Assembly (NCBI GenBank): GCA_002261195.1
Contig: MVBO01000029.1
Location: forward strand, 67,040-131,039
Direction: 5' to 3'
DNA length: 64,000 nt
DNA from: Bifiguratus adelaidae
Lineage: Eukaryota; Mucoromycota; Endogonomycetes; Endogonales
Shown: in pieces, positions 23,672 to 34,005 of the stretch
Position numbering within the stretch: position 1 is the stretch's first letter
Layout: each line of letters opens with the position of its first letter
The notes under the pieces: generated by a model
Seen by the model: only the letters and a program-made list of their open reading frames with translations
Told to the model about the DNA's origin: nothing
The model's database searches: none
Made by a program: the position numbers and the translations under genes

Positions 23672-25769
23672 TTATCGCATCTGGACCACTTGGAACACTT
23701 GCTTGGCCGTATCAACGTACGCGTCTGGTTCTACGCGATTTTTAGCATGTGATTGTATATATGGTCATTGGGAATTCACCTTTGATCTCGTCTTTGAGGG
23801 GATCCATGATGGAGGGTTTGTGTTCATTGCGTGATTTGTGTTCGCCTTCGCCATCCATGTCGTCATAAAATTCGTTATCGGGTTGTATGCGTTTGTCTTG
23901 GTCTTGTACTAGAGATAAATAAGTATCGGGAACATTGGCCATGACTCCCTTACCAGGATTCCGAGTATCGGGATCTACGTCATCTTCATCCATGTCAAAG
24001 GTCTGTTGGTCTTTGGGTATCTCTGGATACGCGGGATAAGCAACAATGAGGTGCAATGCGCATGGTTACTTGCCTTGCATTTGGACACTGGGAGCGAATT
24101 GCGTTCGTGATAGGTTTTCAAAGACTTGTAGTCTGCATGGGTATGATGAGAACCTGAAACAGGGCTTTGCGAATCCTTACTTTATCTTTTCGAGGTATTC
24201 CTGCGTGTTCATGTTATCCATGTTGGTGGGTCGGACGTCGAGCTTGTAATCTGGGCCAAAGTATTCGTAATAGTCATTGTAGGGCATTTCTGGGGTCATG
24301 GATTGGTTACTCTTATATTGCTTGTTGCAGATTGACGACATACCTGGTCCAATATCTTGGCCAACGACAACACCTGTCTCGTAAGCCCAGGCTCGAGCCA
24401 CATTTCGCATCGTATATCCTCCTCCTCCTAGCACCAGTGTGGGCAGATTGAATTTTTTGACGAACTTGACGCAATTGGCGTGGCCTGGAACCATGCAGAC
24501 ATTGGGGTCAAGACATATTCACGTGGCAGCGCATGGGCCAATTCCCCATACCTCTCATGCTGAGATTGAAACAGCCAAGCCTATCCCCACTCAGCGAATC
24601 GGCGCCACACTGCAGGACCACGGCTGAAGGTCGATACCATTCCATGACCTTCTCAATCACCTGAAATGATCGACTTAAGACAAACAGGTATTCAACACGA
24701 CGTGACCTACCGGTTCAAACACGCTCTTGTAACTCTCATCGTCAATACCGTCGCGAAGCGGAAAGTTGACGCTGTAGTATTTGCCCTTGCCCACTCCGGT
24801 GTCCTGTGGAAATGGGTAAGGACCGTGATTGTTGGGCGTAGGATCGCTTACCCTCAATTCGCCTGTACCAGGAAAATATTCACCATACTTGTGGAAGGAG
24901 CATGTCATGACCCGATCTGTCGTATAGAAGGCTTCTTCTACGCCATCTCCGTGATGAATATCGATATCAATGTATAACACACGGGGATAGTAGCTGAAAA
25001 AGTCTCATGTAAGCAGGTCGAGGATAGCGGAGTCTTTGCCATTCCTGCATACCGCAGAAGTTCCAGAATGCCCAGAACAATGTCATTGACATAGCAAAAG
25101 CCGGATGCTTCAGCCTTCTTGGCGTGATGAAGACCACCGGCCCAATTGATGGCAATATCGCACAAGCCTCTGTTGAGTCGGGCAGCTCCCTCTGTAGCAG
25201 TTGGAAATTTAGTAGACTCCTTTTCAAAGGTAGGCACAACTCACCCATACTACCACCGGCAGAGAGTCCACAATATTCAAACAAGCCTTCAAACACTGGA
25301 CAATCATCGCCTACATTGACTGTCGGGGCGTGAGACACTCGTACACGATTCAATCCCGATATCTCACTTACATTTCGCTTGCTCTTTGCCAAATAGCTCC
25401 ACGTTTTCGGGTGTAACACGCGACAGAAAGTCAATATACTCGTCCGTGTGGAACTGTGTCATTTCCCACTTGTTGGCTGGTTTAGCGCGCTAAACGAGAG
25501 GTGCGCGTCAGTCCATTCCACATAATCCACCAAGACCGCCCGGTACATACGTAAATCTCCATTTTCTTGTACAGGCCATAGTTCATGACCAGACCATGGC
25601 ACATTCGGATCCGATGAGGCTTCATGGGGTGCGTCGGTCCATAGTGGTAGTTGCCCACATTGGCTGGATCTTGTGTGAGAAACTTGCATTGCAACGGGAC
25701 AATCAAGGCAATTGAGCAAGACTTACCATCATAAAAGTAGCATACACGCTTCTTGGGCTCCGCCGTCAT
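23672..25769 (-). CDS. RPD3: Class I histone deacetylase (RPD3/HDAC1 type)
   Basis: About a dozen short exons give roughly 480 residues. Signatures include [26 protein letters not shown], the catalytic block [20 protein letters not shown], zinc ligands in [33 protein letters not shown], the [15 protein letters not shown] loop and [12 protein letters not shown]. It is the zinc-dependent deacetylase subunit of Sin3-type complexes. The last coding part appears after an intron starting GTGAATTC near 23780. Joining it to the exon after CGCGTAG adds [14 protein letters not shown] and a stop at 23672; reading on without splicing would end at 23742 instead. The CHZ1-like gene starts 153 bases away on the other strand. 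Confidence 0.93.
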
Positions 25770-25922
25770 GGTTCTGACGATGGGCAATCCGTGCGCGTCA
25801 CAAGTTGCGCGGTTTGCAACTGACGTTTTTGGCAGCAGGTTAAGGTCTAGATCACGTGATCCCGCTTTCACCGTCACATTGTCACTTTTGAAAACTTGTT
25901 GACAACCACCTTACCGCCCCAC

Positions 25923-26427
25923 ATGGAGGACAGGAAGAGAAAGCTCGAGGAACTTGCTAGCAAGAGACGGCAAGAAGGCGAAAGGTAAGATTTTGTCACG
26001 AGGCTTGTGGTCTTGGAGGACATGGAGCGTCAGGGCCGACCTGGTCCGCCCTATGAGAAACGCGTAAGGCGCGGTCATAATCGCGTCCATTGTACGTTCC
26101 GAGCGCGATCCTTGCGTGCATAGGGGGAAAGGCACTGGCTTTTTTCGCTCAACCGTCTCCTTCATGTCCACGTTCCTCGATTACTGGAGAATTTAGATGG
26201 CCAAACTAACGTATATGCTTCTGTCTTGCCACGACTAGAGGTGAAGCTGAAGCCAAGCCTGCCAAGGCGGAAGAGAAAAAGAATGGTGTAACTGCTGATG
26301 TGGAAGGTAAGCGGCAGCTGATATGGTTGACGGAGGACCATTTCGATAAGACCAACCATCGTGACCGATAGATGGCGAGGAGGAGGGAGAGGAACCGGAA
26401 GAAAATGAGGAGGAAGAAGAAGAGGAG

Positions 26428-26460
<33 letters not shown>

Positions 26461-26781
26461 AAAGAGGAGGAAGAAGAGGAAGAACCGGCTCCGAAAAAGT
26501 CTTCCAAGACTTCCTCCAAGACTTCCTTCAAGAGCTCCCGAGCTCCTCCCACCAAAAAGGCCAAAAAGTCACGAGACGAGGATGAGGAGGAAGTCTCAGA
26601 GGAAGAGGCGGCCAGTGGTACGTAGATCTGCGTTATATAGGTCTTGCTCTGTCCTTATGGTCGACTCGCAGGTGACGAAGTCTTGGATACCTCCAACATC
26701 ATTACCAGCACCCGTCGTACCAGGGGAAAGAAGATTGACTATAGCCAATTCGGTGAGGATCCCGAAGATGAAGACGAATAA
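25923..26781 (+). CDS. CHZ1: CHZ1-type histone H2A.Z chaperone
   Basis: Four exons encode about 190 residues. The C-terminal CHZ motif (VLDTSNIITSTRRTRGKKIDY) is the diagnostic H2A.Z-H2B binding element of Chz1. Before it lie a Lys-rich N-terminus (MEDRKRKLEELASKRRQEGE), a long acidic run of about 40 Glu (26380-26500) and an Ser/Lys-rich linker. Chz1 delivers H2A.Z-H2B dimers to the SWR1 remodeller in the nucleus. The acidic run is longer than in yeast Chz1 and comes from an almost pure GAG/GAA purine tract, so its length may vary between strains. It shares a divergent promoter with RPD3. Confidence 0.88.
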
Positions 26782-26915
26782 ACGCGTTCGTGAACTGTGC
26801 CATGTATGACGCACATGCCATGTATACTTTTCGTACACAAGAACGTCAAGCCGTGTTTTCCGTTGGTTCGCAAGTATAATTTTAAATTTACACCATATGC
26901 GGGGTATACGTCTGT

Positions 26916-28442
26916 CTAATGGAGATTTAACATTATTCCCATCATCATCGAGACGAGGATGGCTATGAGAGTGGGCAAAAGGCGAACGGCGTCCGACCCA
27001 TAGTTGGGTACGATGCCCGATCCCTGCGGCACCAAATCAGGACTGATGGTATTCATTGTCGAATTACCCCCGGGGGCACCTCCATCCGTCGCATTCGCAA
27101 GTGCATAACCGAGTAGCTTCAGGGTTTGCATCAATTTGGGTCCAAAAGGACCGCCGAGCGTTTGCTCATAATGGTCGATGGAAATGCCTCGTTGAGCAGC
27201 ATAGACCATGAGATATTCTTGAGTGTCCGCATAGGTGGTGTTATCATCGTGCGAGATGGAAGATCCGTCGCTAAAAGGTTTAAGCGATGTTTCGAGAATG
27301 TAGGCCTCTCCCATCGCTTGATTGGGAGCGACGACACCAATTGACTTAGGCGTCGTACCCAGCTTGAGGACCTGTATGCCTGCTCCGAGGGCAGAGGAAT
27401 TGAGAAAGACGCTTGCCCACTCTGTGAGGGTTTGCGACGTATTAAGGGACGTGTAGCCCCTAAAGACTTGCGTGAATCGTGACAGCGGTTGCTTGTCGGC
27501 AAGCGACACAATATACTTGTCAAGCGGCCACTCGACAAAGATGAAACCATTGATATCTTGATCCGATTGAGCAATTTCCTGTGCGATATTGGTGCCGTTT
27601 GATGGTGCAAGGGGCTGACTGGAAGAGGTGTCATTGCCTGACGGTGTAGGTGATGCGGGGGAGGTGCTGTTGTTTTGGGGAAGAGTGATGGAGGACCCGT
27701 TCGTGTATCCCAAAGGTGTCGGTGTCAGAAAAGAGGGAATGGCTGGATTCAATGCCTGCAACGCGAGTGATAGCTGTGCTGTCCACCCAGAAATGAATCC
27801 CAATCCATGCACATACTCGTGCAAAACTGTTCGTGTAAAATCTACCTGTGTTGAATTGATTGGTCCATCACCCTCAAACCACCATGCTTGATCGGATGTA
27901 AACATGGCTTGAATGTCATACTGACTCCAGCTGGGATGTTGTGAGAGATTGAGCTGCTTGAGCAGTGCTTGTGGATAAAGGCGGGTAATGTTGTCGGATC
28001 GATCCAGCATCAAGTGCGTTGTTGCTGGATAAGCCTGGCCGACTGGAAGCGATCCATCCGGAGCCGGGCAGAGGCCTAACACCTTGCAAAAGCTCAAAAA
28101 GGTGGCATTGACCGTTATCGGCGTGGAGAGCTGCAAGATACCTGATATGATCTCCCCCGCACGTACATAGGTCTGCTGAGCCTGCGCGCACAGTGTCTTG
28201 TTGTTCTCTAGACAAGTGAAGTCGATCTGGAAGGCGTTGGTACCGTTGAACGTCAGTTGGTCACGGAGGTGTAGTTGAGGTTGTTTAGCCTTGTCGATGA
28301 TGGGACAGTGAGAGGGAGTGTAGGTGGAGGGTGAAAGTGGGTTGGGATGGAAGAGACAGAGCTGAGCTCGCGTCCATGAGAGATAGCATGTGCTGATGAC
28401 GGTAATGCTAAGGATGAACCGTGGCAACCGCATGGTGACCAT
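26916..28442 (-). CDS. Secreted, probably GPI-anchored zinc metalloprotease
   Basis: A single exon encodes about 505-508 residues. A signal peptide (MRLPRFILSITVISTCYLSW, just after an alternative start Met) opens the protein, and a hydrophobic C-terminus (LLPTLIAILVSMMMGIML) preceded by small residues suggests a GPI anchor. The catalytic motif VLHEYVHGLGFISGW, around residue 210, is an HExxHGxGF zincin signature. There are more than ten possible N-glycosylation sites (NxS/T) and a Ser/Thr/Pro-rich linker after the catalytic block. It probably acts at the cell surface or wall; its substrate is unknown. The family is not one I can name. The HExxHGxxF form resembles metzincin-like clans, but no downstream third His ligand was firmly placed. 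Confidence 0.75.
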   Translation of the reverse strand: MVTMRLPRFILSITVISTCYLSWTRAQLCLFHPNPLSPSTYTPSHCPIIDKAKQPQLHLRDQLTFNGTNAFQIDFTCLENNKTLCAQAQQTYVRAGEIISGILQLSTPITVNATFLSFCKVLGLCPAPDGSLPVGQAYPATTHLMLDRSDNITRLYPQALLKQLNLSQHPSWSQYDIQAMFTSDQAWWFEGDGPINSTQVDFTRTVLHEYVHGLGFISGWTAQLSLALQALNPAIPSFLTPTPLGYTNGSSITLPQNNSTSPASPTPSGNDTSSSQPLAPSNGTNIAQEIAQSDQDINGFIFVEWPLDKYIVSLADKQPLSRFTQVFRGYTSLNTSQTLTEWASVFLNSSALGAGIQVLKLGTTPKSIGVVAPNQAMGEAYILETSLKPFSDGSSISHDDNTTYADTQEYLMVYAAQRGISIDHYEQTLGGPFGPKLMQTLKLLGYALANATDGGAPGGNSTMNTISPDLVPQGSGIVPNYGSDAVRLLPTLIAILVSMMMGIMLNLH

Positions 28443-28546
28443 GGTTAGACGAAGTGCTATTATACACCAAGGGACAAGAGAGAAGAAGTCAAAGAGCTAT
28501 AGAGCAGAGAAAGAGAAAACGTCTGCCCCAGGGGTGTTCTAAACCC

Positions 28547-29539
28547 TCAAGAGAGAAATGAAACAATGGCTTGATGGTCTGCAATGTTGGCTTTTGATGT
28601 GTTAGAGGAGCTGACGGTGCCATTAAACGCTGACACTCACCCATATCCAAGGGGGTATCTCCATCGACATTCTGTAGCAGTGATGAGTTTGGTTGCGTCT
28701 CTTGTCCATAGGACCTACTAGTACATCGATCTCGACATGTGCTTGTTCAACGAGCGCCTTCACCACGTCCAGATAACCTCTATCGCATGCCCAATGGAGG
28801 GGAGTCATGCCTTCTTCATCGGCTTGCTGGAGAGAAGCAACATCCATGCCGTGCTGGACGATGTGATGAATAAGAGATACTGCGCTTTCCGGGTTTCCAT
28901 CCTTGATGGCGGCAACGATGGCTGAATCTGTTTGTCTATGAGGGATGGGGTACAATGAACGGGAAAAAGATGATGACCTGGAGCGGATCAAATGACCCTT
29001 GCCTTCACTTACCTTATCCTTTCATCCTCATCCTCCTCGCGGCTCATTGTACTGACGGCAAATCCGGTGCGTGCGGGCTCAATGGCTGCCAAGGAGGTGG
29101 TTGACTGATCCTGTGAGGGCATTTAGTGAGGCTGAAGGGTTGACCACTTGCTGTGCAATCACTTACGGATATCCTGCCTTGATCCAATGTCTTGTCTTCA
29201 ATCCCCCCACAACTCTCGCGAACGAGCTCAACGTAGGCTGCTTTTGCATCCTCTGGCGTCCGCTGACCTAAACTCTTCCAAGCGTCCCACTTTGCCCGAG
29301 CGACAAACTCAAAGAGCGACGGTTTCGGCACCACCTTAGGATCCAGAGGACCTTGGGTTGCTTGCTTGTAGTTGGCATAGAGCTGTCCGGTCAATCATGA
29401 GCAAGCGCAGTACAAAAGGCTTTCACCGTGCTCAACGTACCTTGAGTTTCGTGTCATTGTCCAGCTTCAAGCCTTGCTGCGCGTTCAGAAACTCGTAGGC
29501 ATTTTGGAACGCGCTCATCGAGGGTTCCAAAGATTGCAT
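28547..29539 (-). CDS. Acyl-CoA-binding protein with ankyrin repeats (ACBD6-like)
   Basis: About six exons give roughly 250 residues. An N-terminal acyl-CoA-binding domain starts at about residue 8 (FQNAYEFLNAQQGLKLDNDTKLKLYANYKQ) and contains the conserved WDAWKSLGQRTPEDAKAAYV. After a linker come two ankyrin repeats (GMTPLHWACDRGYLDVVKAL, then NVDGDTPLDM). The last exon, reached by a GGGTGAGT donor near 28640, adds DHQAIVSFLS and a stop at 28547. This is the ACBD6 layout. ACBD6 binds long-chain acyl-CoA and supports protein N-myristoylation in animals. The start codon is only 34 bases from the start of the divergent plus-strand gene. Confidence 0.88.
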
Positions 29540-29573
29540 CTCTCGCGTTTAAAAGGATGGAAGACGGTTGGCA

Positions 29574-30947
29574 ATGACTCGGACGCTTACAGGGACAATC
29601 GTACGCTCAAGAAAGTGTCATCGACACTACGCATTCCTAGAGTTGCGGACGTCGCTCGATTACAAGTGCCAAATCATTCTTCGCGACGACGATGGTTCCA
29701 TGAGCCGAGAAGAGTTTGAAGACAACTGGCGCAAGGTCAAACCTGGACACTTCGTGCAAGTACAGGTGGGAGAGGTGACGGATCCAAAGGAGAAAGCCGA
29801 TAAACCCTACGACGTCTTTCAAACCACCCACATCGACATCATCACACCTTTTCCTCGCGGTGCCCGCTTTGTCACCGAACCGCCGCTCAATACCAGCAAT
29901 GTCTGGAAAGATACTATCAAGGTCGATGGAGAACTGGTACCGCGCAAAGACATAAGCTGTAGGTTTTGGATCAACTCGGGCAAGTGTCCGAAAGGCGACG
30001 AGTGCAAGTTTAGACATACCCAATCCGAGGACGAGTTTCGGCGGGAACGGGAAGCCTGGGTGCGGGATCGTCTCCAGTCGCGCAAATTGGCCACATTTGA
30101 CCCCAATGATCCCTTCAACCACGCTGAAGGCGAGAGTCACGGCGAAGGCAAGCAAGTCAAAGCACATCGGTCGCTGCTCTTTGCCAAATTCTTGATCAAG
30201 ACCTTTTCTGCCGAGGTTTTGGATGCTGGCGAAGGTGTCTTGGATATTGCTGGAGGTAGAGGTGACGTGGGTGCATTTCTCTGGGGCTGCTTTGAGGTGC
30301 GCAGTACCCTCGTAGAGCCTGTGATTCGAGGAAACACCAAAGGCTGGATCAAGAAGCTCAAAATGGTGATGAAGCGGGAATTAGAGCGCCAAGGGAAGCT
30401 GTCTCCAAGCGCAGACAATGGCAGCAGCAAGGATACCGACTCTTTAGAAGGCGACAAGGATTTGATGGATACACCTGATGAAGATGACGGTCCGCACGGG
30501 AGCATGTTTGAAGATACCAATGGCAACAACGCGCCAATGGCCAGCGACGCCGTCCAGTCATCTACGTATTTGCAAGGCTATTTGCGCAATTCTCCACTAC
30601 TGTACCGACAATTGCCGCAACATCTATCACCAAATCTTGTTGAAAAGTATCCCAACCTCTTTCATGAAGCCTCCATCCTTATTGGCATGCACCCTGATCA
30701 AGCGACAGAGCCCATTGTTGATTCGGCCATATCCTTACAAAAACCCTTTGCCGTAGTGCCATGCTGCGTCTTTGGTCATGAAAATAGACATCGAAAGCTC
30801 TCCAATGGTGGACGAGTGGTGACAACCGACGAATTTGTGCAATATCTTATGGAAAAGGCGGTGCCATTTGGAAACATTGAAAAGGATTACTTGGGTTTTG
30901 AAGGGCGTAATGTTGTTGTCTACTGGAGAGCTATGCACGATGATTGA
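29574..30947 (+). CDS. OB-like / CCCH zinc finger / methyltransferase-like protein
   Basis: A single exon encodes 457 residues in three parts. Residues 1-85 look like an OB-type nucleic-acid fold (TGTIVRSRKCHRHYAFLELR). A CCCH finger at about residues 128-150 (CRFWINSGKCPKGDECKFRH) has spacing C-x8-C-x5-C-x3-H. A Rossmann-like segment from about residue 200 (VLDIAGGRGDVGAFLWG) has the glycine-rich motif I of SAM-dependent methyltransferases. An acidic insert (about residues 275-325) splits the last part, and a conserved-looking end follows (HPDQATEPIVDSAI, PFAVVPCCVFG). The PCCVFG motif after HPDQ resembles the active site of Trm13-like or other methyltransferases, which is inference. RNA is the likely substrate; the function is unknown. 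Confidence 0.7.
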   Translation: MTRTLTGTIVRSRKCHRHYAFLELRTSLDYKCQIILRDDDGSMSREEFEDNWRKVKPGHFVQVQVGEVTDPKEKADKPYDVFQTTHIDIITPFPRGARFVTEPPLNTSNVWKDTIKVDGELVPRKDISCRFWINSGKCPKGDECKFRHTQSEDEFRREREAWVRDRLQSRKLATFDPNDPFNHAEGESHGEGKQVKAHRSLLFAKFLIKTFSAEVLDAGEGVLDIAGGRGDVGAFLWGCFEVRSTLVEPVIRGNTKGWIKKLKMVMKRELERQGKLSPSADNGSSKDTDSLEGDKDLMDTPDEDDGPHGSMFEDTNGNNAPMASDAVQSSTYLQGYLRNSPLLYRQLPQHLSPNLVEKYPNLFHEASILIGMHPDQATEPIVDSAISLQKPFAVVPCCVFGHENRHRKLSNGGRVVTTDEFVQYLMEKAVPFGNIEKDYLGFEGRNVVVYWRAMHDD

Positions 30948-31888
30948 GCGGCACAATTATACATTATTACATCGCGCAATGGAGAAGGTTGCCCCAAGTA
31001 GAGCACTTTCGCAATCCAGAATATGCATAATAGATGTTAGAATACTGTCTTATGTATCAGCGTAGTAACGATCAGACGTTGTTTCACTTGAAAGGTCGTG
31101 CCATTGATAGTTCGGAACGTGCGGTTAGCCAATCGTCCATCTTGTCCAAAAATTGGGGCAGCATTAACAAATCCCAAGAGATAGAACTCAGACATGAGGT
31201 TGCATAGTTTCAAGGTTCATCAAACGATGCCGGCTACGGTAAACCTGTCATCACTGTCCTTTTGGATTGTTACTCTTTGACGGCGAGCGTCATCTTATTA
31301 TAAGCTCACTGTTCAGGCACGATTATTCAGCATTTGGCCCTGAAAGCAAAAACGCGACTCATAGCTCATATTGTGGAATCATGGTCTTAGTTTGTGCCCA
31401 TTTCCGCTTTTAGCTGCTTCAATCGGAGTAACCAAGCTTTCTCGCCCTCACCTCAACCCTTGTCTTTGAACTAGATATGTGACTAGAAGAATCCCTGACT
31501 ACAACGTAGTCCAGAAGGGAATTGGTCCTAATAGCTCGTTATAATCCAGGTTTGCAACGATAATCAGTTTCGCGCAGTGTATTATGGAAGCTCACCAATG
31601 CTGGCTCGAGATTATCCCCACCATCCTTGCTTCCAGAAATCAATGACTGCGCCACATACTGCAGCTTATCCTGATTTAGGCGTTTCACAGCGCCCTATCA
31701 GGATGAGGCCCCGAGTTCTTGTGTAAATTTTCGACTCATAGCACAGTCATTCACGCCCGATCCGACAACCGCTTTGCCGGACGGGTGGACGAACGCAGAA
31801 AGTGTAACAAGTTATGAACAAGGAGCTGCGACATTGATAATATATAAGGCTCCTCAACGCCTGTTCTCAGCGACTTGTCTACATTCAA
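30948..31888. other. Intergenic and promoter stretch before the bZIP gene
   Basis: No gene is recognised. A TATA-like ATATATAAGG lies near 31839-31848, about 45 bases before the first ATG of the bZIP transcript, and is a plausible promoter element. Confidence 0.4.
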
Positions 31889-32775
31889 ATGCTACCTTCC
31901 TACTTTTGCCATCCAAAACGCTATCCAGGATGTCGCAGCCAACCTGAAAACAACCGACTGCCAAGGTTCAATGTTCAGCGGGATATTCAAGGAATATCAA
32001 AAAGAGTTCCAAATATGGTAAAATTCATTCATTAAATGCGGCGTTCAAGTCTAGCAACTAACTCTCCGGTTGAAACGACTTGGCATCTTGCCCTCCTTTT
32101 CTCTTCTTTGACGCATTCTTCGCGTATTGCTAATTTCCCGTTAGTGGTGCGCGACTTGCTCGCTACTCTTTGAACTTCAGACAGCAGCCGTACGAATCAT
32201 GTCAGCCGTCGTTCGTTGCACACCAAGTCAGGTCTCTGGACCCATCTGTGGCTCTACAAGAGGATATTTCACTTTTTGCGGAATCCTCGCCGGAGTTGTG
32301 GCAGGACCACAATAGTTTTGCATCACAGAGTCTCGCATCCCTCTTTGACTTTGATACCGCATCTCCGGAAAGTTCTTATTCTACATTTCCGCTTTGCATG
32401 CCCCAGACCCCAGACCAACCTTTATATTCGCCAATTCCTCCAGTTCTCAACGATGCCGCTCGATCACCAACATCTTCCAATGACTCGTTTCCAAGTCACT
32501 CTAGTTCTGTGCCCTCCACCACGGCTTCGGTAAGAACCAGGGACACGACCGATCTCGTCAATGCAACGATGAGCAAGGATCCCGCTACGGTCAAGCGCGC
32601 CCGCAATACCTTGGCAGCCCGCAAATATCGAAAGCAAAAGGTAGACAGGATGGATTACCTGGAAAAATCTCTATTGGAGGCGAAAAGGGAAGTAGAGTTT
32701 TGGAAGCGAAAGGCAGAGGGATATAGAATGGAAGCAGAAGTCTGGAAACGGGTTGTAAATGAAATGAAGAAATGA
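31889..32775 (+). CDS. GCN4/CPC1-like bZIP transcription factor
   Basis: The C-terminal bZIP domain is clear. A basic region DPATVKRARNTLAARKYRKQ (the GCN4 pattern NTxAARxxR) is followed by a zipper (MDYLEKSLLEAKREVEFW). The N-terminal part is acidic and Ser/Pro-rich with hydrophobic-acidic clusters (SLASLFDFDT) like Gcn4 activation regions. No ATG precedes the conserved part in its own frame until 32399. The model here joins exon 31889-32017 to exon 32185-32775 through a GTAAAA...ACAG intron (239 residues), but that 167-base intron is longer than local ones. Alternatively the upstream ATGs (31889, 31930, 31971, 32036) are upstream ORFs. The bZIP call is firm; the start is uncertain. Confidence 0.8.
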
Positions 32776-33672
32776 GGTCTTTGTCGTAGTTTAATGTATC
32801 AAAGTAACAGAGATATTGTTGGAACGTTTTCTCATTCAAGACTGTCCCAGCCAAGCCTGGAAACTGCTTTGGCCCATTGAAGCCATGCTGAAAAAGTTGC
32901 CCTTGCTGCGGACAAATTGATCCGCCGCAAACGTAGATTTGAAAGAACAATGGACAAGTTGCATTTTGGATGTCGCATTCCGTTCGGATCTTGTCGGTCC
33001 GACGCCATCTCCCTTGGGCCGGGTCGACATCAAGGAAAATGAAGTTGTGGGGGTCACTAAACTTCGTTTTGGGCAAGCGATGATTGCGAAGCTTCAAAAA
33101 CCAATGATCCAGGGCGAGGACATGAAATGCAGAGAAACTTCAATCCACTGTAGCCGCAACCATGTTTCCTCTACCTTCAAACTCAGATTCATTGAGCGAG
33201 CATGATGCAACATATGGCGATGCATGCGTGAGGCAAAGCATGAAATGGTTTGACGCGAAAGCTCACCAGTGTACGTGGGCAAAAAAAATATGGTGATGTG
33301 TTTATAGAGCACCCTTCGTTTAGGCTTTTATTTAACCCCGTCACTCTACACCAAGCGAGCAGCTCTGTAGAGACCTGGCAGTACCGAGTGGCCTATCGGA
33401 TGAGGATGCCTACTCTATTTAGGCCGTGTAAAGCCTCGCTAGAGGACGGAATTAGGCTAAATGCAGCCCAAGTAGCCAATCCACCTTACAACGCCACATG
33501 CCTCGGCTGCTCCGAAGGTGTTTCGACAAGAGACTTGGCATCATTTTCACAAATACAACCAGTCAACAGAGCAACACGTGGTAGACCTCCACGGAAAGGT
33601 TGCCTCCGGCCACGGTGGAGCTCGATGATATAGAGATACCGATTAGAGAGATACGGTTTCCAATGCCAAATC
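32776..33672. other. Intergenic stretch after the bZIP gene
   Basis: Only short open frames without recognisable motifs are seen. It separates the intact bZIP gene from a decayed bZIP copy. Confidence 0.35.
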
Positions 33673-34005
33673 ATGGTTGCGACCAGCGACGACTCTTCCT
33701 ATGACAGTAAGATGCCTTCCCATATCAGGCAAAGCTGTCATACCCTTTTGTATCGCAGAATTTGCGCCTCCTCGCTCCAGGCATAGTTACAACCGGACTA
33801 AACCAATCCAAGAGCTGGAGAATGCCAGCTAAAGCCCGCGAAGCCGTTGTCGGCTAGATGTGCGCGCAGCGCCTTAGGGGCACGGAAATACTGGAAGTAG
33901 AAGCTGAGTAGGCACGAGGAGTAGAAATGGCCTTCAAGGAGGCCCAAAAGAGGCGGAATTTTGGAGAAAGCAAGTCATGGCATCTGAAAGGGATCTTTGA
34001 TACAA
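33673..34005 (+). pseudogene. Decayed copy of a bZIP gene
   Basis: Bases about 33862-33995 can be aligned by eye to the bZIP-coding part of the gene at 31889-32775. The segment reads as ARSALGARKYWK where the intact gene has ARNTLAARKYRK. It then reads through a Lys/Glu-rich zipper-like part to EFWRKQVMAS, where the intact gene has EFWKRKAEGY. In-frame stops occur inside the basic region and zipper, and at least one frame change separates the two matching parts. A possible first exon (MVATSDDSSYD from 33673) with a GTAAGA...GCAG intron precedes it. It is probably a tandem or dispersed duplicate of the neighbouring bZIP gene that has lost function. Confidence 0.65.

Noticed and set aside
26235-26564. 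Minus-strand Ser-rich frame over the CHZ1-like gene
   Set aside because: Poly-Ser is the antisense reading of the Glu-coding purine tract. The plus-strand CHZ motif settles the coding strand.
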